Source: Diogma glabrata
Taxonomy: Eukaryota; Arthropoda; Insecta; Diptera; Cylindrotomidae
Assembly: GCA_963693315.1 (NCBI GenBank)
Contig: OY856186.1
Location: 284,662,492 to 284,726,491, forward strand
Length of the DNA: 64,000 bases
Direction: 5' to 3'
Positions 55,178-64,000 of the stretch are shown here, one piece after another (positions within the stretch are counted from its first letter, which is position 1; each line of letters begins with the position of its first letter). Made by a program: the position numbers and the translations under genes. The notes below the pieces were generated by a model, which saw only the letters and a program-made list of their open reading frames with translations, did no database searches and had not been told where the DNA came from.

Positions 55178-55918
55178 ATATGTACCTTTATATGTTAAAA
55201 AATCAAAAATTATAAAAATGCGCATTTCTAGAAAATCGATTTTGAATTTTTTACCGTTATTTTTCTAAAAGAAAATGTTCAAGGTGTTCAAGGTCATACA
55301 ATGTGAATTACTATTTTGATTAGCTCTGTTTAATACCTACATTTTGAGCTATAAAACATTAAAATCAGTTCAGTAGTTTTTTCTGTAGAGCCATTTCAAT
55401 ACACCAGGGTCGAGCAATTTATTGATTTTTCTTCACCCTGTATCTTAAGACGGTTAAAAAAAAAATAAAAACGCAGAAATTTTTTTTTTATTGATGTCAA
55501 CGATCAAGGAATTCCAATACAAAAATATACAAAATTAAAACCTCATTACCAAAATTGCATGTTTTCGGCTGATTTCACGTGTTTCTTGCCAATAACTATT
55601 TAGAAACTAAAAGTGTTTTCGTTTATTGTGTGTGATTTTTCATTGCACACATTCGTTTTCGTCTTCCAAAAAACTGAGCAAAGTTTGGTGTTGACTGTTG
55701 CTCTTAGATTATAAAATACACAGGATAAGTAATATTGTTTTAAGTTGAAGTTTTTTTTTTAAACATAAAGTCATAAAGTAGTGTGCGAATTTAACGTGAT
55801 AGTATTTGTATTAAAAAGACACAGTAGCCTAGAAATTTAAATATCATTTAGGTTTTCCGTATCTTGACCAAACATGCCTACGAAATATCATACTTATGTA
55901 GATGTTTTGTATTTTACA

Positions 55919-56619
55919 CCATCGCTTTAATAATGAAATAACGTATGCCATTTATACGTTATTATATAATGGGTGCGCTGCATTCCCTATTAGGATGCAT
56001 ATAGAGTGGCGTTTTAAAATTTTCAAATTATTTTATAACTGGGGGTGAAAATTAATATATTGTTAATTAACGTACATGCAAATTTGAATTTGGTTAAATA
56101 TTGAAACAGCGTAAATGCATGTACGATATTCCAATTCCTACAGAATAATAACTTGGGTAAAATCAGTGTCGTATATTTTACATACATTACGATCGCCACA
56201 CGAAATGGTAAATATAAAATATTGTATAAGCATCATTCACGACTACATGATATGCCGGTTTATATAAATAAAAAAGTGTAAGAATATCATGCGTTATTTC
56301 AATAATAATTTGTTTTAGGCTTAATCGTACTTCCATGCAGAATGAAATATCGTATATGAAATATGAAATAACCTATAAGGGACCTGATTGACTTTTCATC
56401 TCTTTTTAAGTAGAAAAACCAGCAGGTACCAATGTGAAATATTAATATGCTGTGGGGAAATTAGTCAAGAGCAATTGGTAGAATTTTTTTTCCAATATCT
56501 TTATTCATTCAATAGTGCTGCCGAGTTTACGAAAATCAGAAAATCGAAAAATCTTTAAACCCAATTATCTCGAAACTACACTTTTGCGAATACGTTGTTT
56601 CATTATTAAAGCGACGATA
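55919..56619 (-). mobile_element. 700-bp MITE, copy B
   Basis: Inverted relative of 51783-52489 with the same ends. Shared inner words include GCTGTGGGGAAATTAGTCAA and TACATACATTACGATCGCCA. Many single-base differences from copy A show it is much older than the tandem duplication. Confidence 0.8.
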
Positions 56620-57044
56620 TTTTCCGATCGAAATGCTCAAACTTATTTACTCAAACTTTTATTTTATTTTTATTTTTATTTTATTTTATTTTTTTCAAAA
56701 GTATTTCGATGTAAATAGAACTGATAATATTAAAACTGAAAATTTTATCCTAACTAAAATTTTATCATGTACGCTTTGGTTTTGTTTTCATTTAATAGTT
56801 ATTTATTTATCTAGAACGAAAAGTGAAAATATGAAGGGGCTGAAATCTCACAGCTCTGAGATATTAAGACTTCGGTCTGGGTTAAGGATTTTGATATAGT
56901 TTTCGGCAAAAAACTTTTACGAGGACATGGTTTTTAGTTTTGGGCAGCGATGTATATCAAACATAACTCTTTGTTAAAGTACAAGAATTTTTTATCTCTG
57001 TTTAAAAATTTATTACAAAACTAACACGAAACATCAATACGTTG
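56620..57044. other. Unit 1 segment with a TTTTA-rich run and a dispersed repeat
   Basis: 56650-56700 is a TTTTATTTTA-type low-complexity run. 56840-57044 is the repeat also found inverted at 43226-43475. Open frames here lack motifs. Confidence 0.5.
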
Positions 57045-58810
57045 CCGGAAAATTATAATCAAAATTCCAAAAATATTGTTAAATTAAATAAAATCAAACT
57101 TTTTCAAAATTCCAAAAAGATTCCAAAAATTAGAATAAAATCAAATATTTAAACTTTTTCTAACTTCCGATAATATTCCAAAAATTCTTAAAAATTCAAA
57201 CTTTTCCAAAATTCTAAAAATATTGCAAAAATTATTACAAAATCAAAAATTCAAACTTTTTTCAAAATTCCAAAAATTATAATAAAATCAAAAATTTAAC
57301 ATTTTTCAAAATTCTAAAAATATTCCAAAAATTCTTACAAAATCAAAAAATGAAACTTTTTTCAAAATTCTAAATATATATGGGCAAGTCCAAGTGAAAT
57401 TTTTTTTTTTTTCGTTTTAAGATTTCTCAAGCAATGAGAATTAACAATCTTAGAGATTTGTTTCTTCTACTCGGCTTTTTCTCGGAGTTATTTGACATCG
57501 AAAATCGATTTTTTTTTCAATTTTTCAAGTTCAGTGACTACTTTCATTATAAAAAAAAGGCATTTACGTAAATAACATAAACATCGGTATCATTTTATTC
57601 TATTGAAAATTAAACGAAGAATTCAAAAATGGACTAATAAAATTTTTACCCCTCCCCAAAAGCGTTAAAAAATAGTTTTTAAACTTTAAACAATATTTTC
57701 TCAAAATATAGCCCCCTCAAATCTACCCCCAAAAAAAATAACAGTTTCCTAAGACATTCAACTCCATGTTTTTAAATTTATAGAATGTGACTACAAAAAC
57801 TGCCTTTACAGGGGCTTAAAGAGTGAACCAATCCCGATTTTTTTATTCTAAAAATTTAAAGTTTTTGTCGGTTTTATAAAAAAGACGACTTGATAGAAAA
57901 TTTTGTTTAATTTTCAGTATTAAAAAATCAGAATTGTTTCACTCTTTAAGCCCCTATGAAGGCAGTTTTTGTAGTCACATTCTATAAATTAAAAAACATG
58001 GAGTTGAATGTCTTAGGAAACTGTGATTTTTTTTGGGGGTAGATCTGAGGGGGCATATTTTGAGAAAATATTGTTGAGAGTTTAAAAACTATTTTTTAAC
58101 GCTTTTGGGGAGGGGGTAAAAATTTTATCAGTCCATTTTTGAATTCTTCGTTTAATTTTCAATAGAATAAAATGATACCGATGTTTATGTTATTTACGTA
58201 AATGCTTTTTTTTTATAATGAAAGTAGTCACTGAACTTAAAAAATTGAAAAAAAAATCGATTTTTGATGTCAAATAACTCCGAGAAAGAGCCGAGTAGAA
58301 TTAAAAAATCTCTAAGATTGTTAATTCTCATTGCTTGAGAAATCTTAAAACGAAAAAAAAAAAATTCCACTTGGACTTGCCCATATATATATATATATAA
58401 AATTCAAAAATTCTATTTTTTTCAAAATTCTAAAAATATTGCAAAATTATAACAAAATCAAAAATTGAAATCTTTTTCAAAATTCCAAAAATTAGAATGA
58501 AATCAAATATTTAAACTTTTTCTAAATTTCAATAATAATCCAAAAATTCTTAAAAATTCAAACTTTTTCCAAAATTCTAAAAATATTGCAAAAATTTTTA
58601 CAAAATCAAAAATTGAAAATTTTTTCAAAATTCCAAAAATTATAATAAAATCAAAAATTAAAATTTTTCAAAATTCTAAAAATATTCCAAAAATTCTTAC
58701 AAAATCAAAAATTAAAACTTTTTCCGAAATTCTAAAAATATTGCAAAAATTATTACAAAATCACAAATACAAACTTTTTCAAAATTCCAAAAATATTTCA
58801 AGAACTATAA
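57045..58810. repeat. AT-rich tandem repeat array, interrupted by a hairpin element
   Basis: Imperfect units of about 55-65 bp built on CAAAATTCYAAAAATATT…TTACAAAATCAAAAAT fill 57045-57373 and 58398-58810. The 57374-58397 hairpin element is inserted within the array. The array recurs in unit 2. Confidence 0.75.
57374..58397. mobile_element. 1-kb hairpin element with ATATATGGGCAAGTCC ends
   Basis: The arms of about 500 bp are inverted copies (for example CCATGTTTTTAAATTTATAG and TTTTTGTAGTCACATTCTAT matched to their inverses, with the loop near 57880). The ends are ATATATGGGCAAGTCCAAGT and its inverse. AT-rich flanks make a target duplication (ATATAT?) ambiguous. No coding capacity. The second copy starts at 63161 and runs off the window. 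Confidence 0.8.
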
Positions 58811-59752
58811 CAAATTCAAAACTTTCCATGTCCAATTTCATTTTCAATTACATTTACGTCATAAAAACAGTTACATTTTTTCCAAAAAATTGGCTAAAAA
58901 ATAAATGAAATCATTTTTTGACACACTTGACATTATTTTTTAATTTCATATTTCATAGAACTTTTTTGAACGCATCAGCAGAATCGCACTATTGTTTATT
59001 ATTATTTGTAAAGGAAAATAAATGTCTTGTTTCAAAGTTCCAGAACGCTTTCGAAAAACGGTATAATAGTAGATCAGCAGCTCCATCATAGACTCAATAT
59101 AAGTATAGTAGAACTTAAGCTAAGACGACACATGTGCGCTCAGGTCTCTGGATACCGAATACCTTCCAGTTTCAATCGATGTCTTTTACCACATTTTTAT
59201 TCCATAGTAGAAGAAGAAAATTTGTACTTTTTCGTCATCCTTAATATTTATGTTTTTATGAGTTACGAAGATTTCCAAGCTTTGTTTCAAAATATCATCA
59301 GGAATATACGTTTTATGAAGACCCTCGTATCGACAGCATAACATCGGAAGTGATTGGATTTGGTTGTGAAACTATCTCTTACTCTTAGCTTAGATTGTTT
59401 GAATTTGTTCAGACTATTTGGAGGACTGAGGCACCAGATAAATATCCGAAGTGATTATACTTGGTGTTGAAACTATCGCCCAGATTGTTTGAAATTCTTC
59501 AGACGTTTTGAGAGACTGAAACTATTTTAGTGCTTTTAGTGCTTTTATTGCGTCACACTACTATTTAATAGGTGAAAACACATGAAATCAACAAGGTCTG
59601 GAAATGAGGTTTTAATTTTGTATATTATTAGGTATTGGAATTCGTTGACATCAATAAAAAAAATTTTCTGCTGTTTTATTTTTTTTTTTAACCCTGTCTT
59701 TAGATACAGGGTGATGAAAAATCAATAAATTGCTCGACCCTGGTGTATTGAA

Positions 59753-60085
59753 ATGGCTCTACAGAAAAAACTACTATGTGAGTGGCATTTTCATGCAACA
59801 TCGCATGGTAAAGGACCTTGTATTGGAATTGGAGGAACAGTAAAAAGGAAAGCAGCTACAGTGAGTCTTAAGAAAGAATACGAGAAAGTTATATCAACAC
59901 CTCTGGGGTTTTATAACTGGGCAGCAGCTCTAGGCACTTTTCAAGATAACATGTATTTTTGCTATGTAACGGAGGCAGGTTACATTGAAAAACGAAATCA
60001 ACTAATTGAAAGATACGCCAATTTAAAAACAATTCCTGGAACACGAGGATATCACTCATACATTCCTACAAATAGTCTTAGCTAG
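59753..60085 (+). CDS. 110-codon ORF, KGPC-I-GIGG type, unit 2
   Basis: The protein is the same as that encoded at 53966-54298; I saw no residue difference. The features described there apply, including the Ile in place of the usual Asp after KGPC and the doubtful start inside the foldback arm. The two copies arose by the tandem duplication, so their identity says nothing about selection. Confidence 0.5.
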   Translation: MALQKKLLCEWHFHATSHGKGPCIGIGGTVKRKAATVSLKKEYEKVISTPLGFYNWAAALGTFQDNMYFCYVTEAGYIEKRNQLIERYANLKTIPGTRGYHSYIPTNSLS

Positions 60086-60326
60086 ACGTTATTCTAACTC
60101 TAATGAATTTAGTAATGTAAAATTAAGTAAATGTTAAAAAATTTGTAAAATATTTTTTTTGAGTTAAAATTAAAAATTTAATATTGTTCAAAACAAAAAA
60201 ATTGTTCGTTTTTTTATCTCCACTTTTTCTTATGATGAAAAATTTTAAGGCGTGTTGCAATAAAATTAATAAAAAAAACAAAAAATTTTCCCCTTCTGAA
60301 AATTTTAAAAAATGTTAATAACATAT

Positions 60327-60964
60327 TGTTACGTTTTTCTAAGCTTCCTTCAAATTGGCCTTACTCTCAATTCGATAAACGCAATTCCCAAATCTCTTCA
60401 GAGTTCGATCACTGATTAGTAAGCACAAACACCAGGTTTTATTAAGAATTTAACTTCTTGTTTCACAACAACAGGAAAACAATACAGCAAACAATATTTC
60501 TAACTAGAATATTCTTTCAACAGCTTCAGAAACTCCAATGGTTTATTGTAGAAATTTCCAGTAACACAACGTTAAAAATAAAACACAAATTATTTCTACT
60601 TAATAACACTTTAAACTTTATTCACAAAAACTAATTTAAATATCACTTTTATAATTTCAACTTCACTATCGCAGGTTTAAAATAAAACTAATTCAAAACT
60701 ACAAGAGGTAATTTTCTTATATACCTTCTGCAATACTTCTAGATAATTCGACATCACTTTCCAGAAACCTTGAGAAAATATTAGAATATTCGATTATTTT
60801 ACGTTATGTTGATTTGATTCATAAAATCGTTTATGTTGACCATTTATTTCTAAGAAGAAGACAACAACAACAATATTCATTTCATTAATTTTTTTGTTGT
60901 GTTTTGTTGATTTTATTTTCCTGGAAGTGACCGTAATCGTCTAGATTTTTCTGTAATCGTAACA
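60327..60964 (-). repeat. Solo LTR of the Gypsy-type family (unit 2)
   Basis: Duplicate of 54540-55177 with the same ATAT flanks. One difference (G to T near 60893) was noted. Confidence 0.9.
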
Positions 60965-61705
60965 ATATGTACCTTTATATGTTAAAAAATCAAAAATTAT
61001 AAAAATGCGCATTTCTAGAAAATCGATTTTGAATTTTTTACCGTTATTTTTCTAAAAGAAAATGTTCAAGGTGTTCAAGGTCATACAATGTGAATTACTA
61101 TTTTGATTAGCTCTGTTTAATACCTACATTTTGAGCTATAAAACATTAAAATCAGTTCAGTAGTTTTTTCTGTAGAGCCATTTCAATACACCAGGGTCGA
61201 GCAATTTATTGATTTTTCTTCACCCTGTATCTTAAGACGGTTAAAAAAAAAATAAAAACGCAGAAATTTTTTTTTTATTGATGTCAACGATCAAGGAATT
61301 CCAATACAAAAATATACAAAATTAAAACCTCATTACCAAAATTGCATGTTTTCGGCTGATTTCACGTGTTTCTTGCCAATAACTATTTAGAAACTAAAAG
61401 TGTTTTCGTTTATTGTGTGTGATTTTTCATTGCACACATTCGTTTTCGTCTTCCAAAAAACTGAGCAAAGTTTGGTGTTGACTGTTGCTCTTAGATTATA
61501 AAATACACAGGATAAGTAATATTGTTTTAAGTTGAAGTTTTTTTTTTAAACATAAAGTCATAAAGTAGTGTGCGAATTTAACGTGATAGTATTTGTATTA
61601 AAAAGACACAGTAGCCTAGAAATTTAAATATCATTTAGGTTTTCCGTATCTTGACCAAACATGCCTACGAAATATCATACTTATGTAGATGTTTTGTATT
61701 TTACA

Positions 61706-62406
61706 CCATCGCTTTAATAATGAAATAACGTATGCCATTTATACGTTATTATATAATGGGTGCGCTGCATTCCCTATTAGGATGCATATAGAGTGGCGTT
61801 TTAAAATTTTCAAATTATTTTATAACTGGGGGTGAAAATTAATATATTGTTAATTAACGTACATGCAAATTTGAATTTGGTTAAATATTGAAACAGCGTA
61901 AATGCATGTACGATATTCCAATTCCTACAGAATAATAACTTGGGTAAAATCAGTGTCGTATATTTTACATACATTACGATCGCCACACGAAATGGTAAAT
62001 ATAAAATATTGTATAAGCATCATTCACGACTACATGATATGCCGGTTTATATAAATAAAAAAGTGTAAGAATATCATGCGTTATTTCAATAATAATTTGT
62101 TTTAGGCTTAATCGTACTTCCATGCAGAATGAAATATCGTATATGAAATATGAAATAACCTATAAGGGACCTGATTGACTTTTCATCTCTTTTTAAGTAG
62201 AAAAACCAGCAGGTACCAATGTGAAATATTAATATGCTGTGGGGAAATTAGTCAAGAGCAATTGGTAGAATTTTTTTTCCAATATCTTTATTCATTCAAT
62301 AGTGCTGCCGAGTTTACGAAAATCAGAAAATCGAAAAATCTTTAAACCCAATTATCTCGAAACTACACTTTTGCGAATACGTTGTTTCATTATTAAAGCG
62401 ACGATA
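61706..62406 (-). mobile_element. 700-bp MITE, copy C
   Basis: Duplicate of copy B in unit 2. Confidence 0.8.
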
Positions 62407-62831
62407 TTTTCCGATCGAAATGCTCAAACTTATTTACTCAAACTTTTATTTTATTTTTATTTTTATTTTATTTTATTTTTTTCAAAAGTATTTCGATGTA
62501 AATAGAACTGATAATATTAAAACTGAAAATTTTATCCTAACTAAAATTTTATCATGTACGCTTTGGTTTTGTTTTCATTTAATAGTTATTTATTTATCTA
62601 GAACGAAAAGTGAAAATATGAAGGGGCTGAAATCTCACAGCTCTGAGATATTAAGACTTCGGTCTGGGTTAAGGATTTTGATATAGTTTTCGGCAAAAAA
62701 CTTTTACGAGGACATGGTTTTTAGTTTTGGGCAGCGATGTATATCAAACATAACTCTTTGTTAAAGTACAAGTATTTTTTATCTCTGTTTAAAAATTTAT
62801 TACAGAACTAACACGAAACATCAATACGTTG

Positions 62832-63160
62832 CCGGAAAATTATAATCAAAATTCCAAAAATATTGTTAAATTAAATAAAATCAAACTTTTTCAAAATTCC
62901 AAAAAGATTCCAAAAATTAGAATAAAATCAAATATTTAAACTTTTTCTAACTTCCGATAATATTCCAAAAATTCTTAAAAATTCAAACTTTTCCAAAATT
63001 CTAAAAATATTGCAAAAATTATTACAAAATCAAAAATTCAAACTTTTTTCAAAATTCCAAAAATTATAATAAAATCAAAAATTTAACATTTTTCAAAATT
63101 CTAAAAATATTCCAAAAATTCTTACAAAATCAAAAAATGAAACTTTTTTCAAAATTCTAA
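62832..63160. repeat. AT-rich tandem repeat array, unit 2
   Basis: Duplicate of 57045-57373, with the same imperfect 55-65 bp units. Confidence 0.75.
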
Positions 63161-64000
63161 ATATATATGGGCAAGTCCAAGTGAAATTTTTTTTTTTTTC
63201 GTTTTAAGATTTCTCAAGCAATGAGAATTAACAATCTTAGAGATTTGTTTCTTCTACTCGGCTTTTTCTCGGAGTTATTTGACATCGAAAATCGATTTTT
63301 TTTTCAATTTTTCAAGTTCAGTGACTACTTTCATTATAAAAAAAAGGCATTTACGTAAATAACATAAACATCGGTATCATTTTATTCTATTGAAAATTAA
63401 ACGAAGAATTCAAAAATGGACTAATAAAATTTTTACCCCTCCCCAAAAGCGTTAAAAAATAGTTTTTAAACTTTAAACAATATTTTCTCAAAATATAGCC
63501 CCCTCAAATCTACCCCCAAAAAAAATCACAGTTTCCTAAGACATTCAACTCCATGTTTTTAAATTTATAGAATGTGACTACAAAAACTGCCTTTACAGGG
63601 GCTTAAAGAGTGAACCAATCCCGATTTTTTTATTCTAAAAATTTAAAGTTTTTGTCGGTTTTATAAAAAAGACGACTTGATAGAAAATTTTGTTTAATTT
63701 TCAGTATTAAAAAATCAGAATTGTTTCACTCTTTAAGCCCCTATGAAGGCAGTTTTTGTAGTCACATTCTATAAATTAAAAAACATGGAGTTGAATGTCT
63801 TGGGAAACTGTGATTTTTTTTGGGGGTAGATCTGAGGGGGCATATTTTGAGAAAATATTGTTGAGAGTTTAAAAACTATTTTTTAACGCTTTTGGGGAGG
63901 GGGTAAAAATTTTATCAGTCCATTTTTGAATTCTTCGTTTAATTTTCAATAGAATAAAATGATACCGATGTTTATGTTATTTACGTAAATGCCTTTTTTT
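63161..64000. mobile_element. Hairpin element with ATATATGGGCAAGTCC ends, unit 2, cut by window end
   Basis: Duplicate of 57374-58213. The right arm continues beyond the window. Confidence 0.8.

Larger units (their letters stand above)
53771..55603. mobile_element. Foldback element enclosing an ORF and a solo LTR (unit 1)
   Basis: The arms at about 53771-53995 and 55370-55603 are inverted: TGCTCGACCCTGGTGTATTG with GAAATGGCTCTACAG occurs on the + strand at 53943 and on the minus strand near 55390. The arms also share GATGTCAA…AATTCC and ATACAGGGTGA words. Between the arms lie the 110-codon ORF and the solo LTR. The duplicate is at 59558-61390. Confidence 0.7.
53153..58939 (+). repeat. 5,787-bp direct tandem duplication, unit 1
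   Basis: All landmarks recur exactly 5,787 bases downstream (for example 53966 to 59753, 54540 to 60327, 57376 to 63163). I counted about eight single-base or one-base-length differences over the 5.06 kb that can be compared, so identity is about 99.8%. Homology starts at TTAATTTCATATTTCATAG; sequence to the left differs. Confidence 0.95.
59558..61390. mobile_element. Foldback element enclosing an ORF and a solo LTR (unit 2)
   Basis: Duplicate of 53771-55603 with the same arms, ORF and LTR. Confidence 0.7.
58940..64000 (+). repeat. 5,787-bp tandem duplication, unit 2 (cut by the window end)
   Basis: Direct repeat of 53153-58213 or so, missing about 730 bases beyond the window. The few differences include T to A near 59116 (relative to 53329), C to T near 60294, A to T near 62773, A to G near 62804, A to C near 63527 and A to G near 63801. 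A third unit beyond the window cannot be excluded. Confidence 0.95.

Overview
This window looks like repeat-rich, AT-rich nuclear DNA from an insect. One host gene is clear: the spliceosomal U1 snRNP 70 kDa protein (20231-23257, + strand, six exons with GT-AG introns), whose sequence is close to the dipteran protein as I remember it. The order is not established from this window. Nothing looks bacterial. A 200-base run of N at 39226-39425 is an assembly gap.

Layout. 1-9265 is a nest of retroelements: a Penelope-like (PLE) reverse transcriptase fragment; a deleted Gypsy-type LTR element with its PPT and 4-bp target duplication; and an RTE-like LINE in three pieces, whose head-to-head arrangement looks like a twin-primed 5' inversion. 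That LINE is interrupted by a PLE-derived insert and by a 1.2 kb hairpin DNA element. 9266-15100 holds non-autonomous DNA elements (hAT-like, pogo-like, hairpins), an inverted 12-bp minisatellite and a decayed LINE. 15108-19919 is a 4.8 kb element with about 150-bp terminal inverted repeats that carries a broken, intron-containing DUF4806-like gene. 20231-27326 is the genic island: U1-70K, then a probable small two-exon gene of unknown function. 27413-31861 is a mariner remnant split by a nearly intact CR1/L2-type LINE. 32459-35329 is a decayed hAT transposon with a LINE fragment inside it. 35300-52500 is a mosaic of MITEs, LINE fragments, a 330-bp tandem repeat beside the gap, an inverted pair of tRNA-derived SINEs and a large foldback element.

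From 53153 to the window end lies a direct tandem duplication with a 5,787-bp period and only about eight differences that I counted. Each unit contains a solo LTR, a foldback enclosing a 110-codon ORF (a repetitive, uncharacterised protein type), a 700-bp MITE, AT-rich tandem repeats and a 1-kb hairpin element. The second unit runs off the window.

Apart from U1-70K and the candidate small gene, almost all coding signal comes from transposable elements, most of them broken. Boundaries were read by eye by matching repeat arms, so element ends may be off by a few bases. Family names come from protein and terminal motifs, not from searches.
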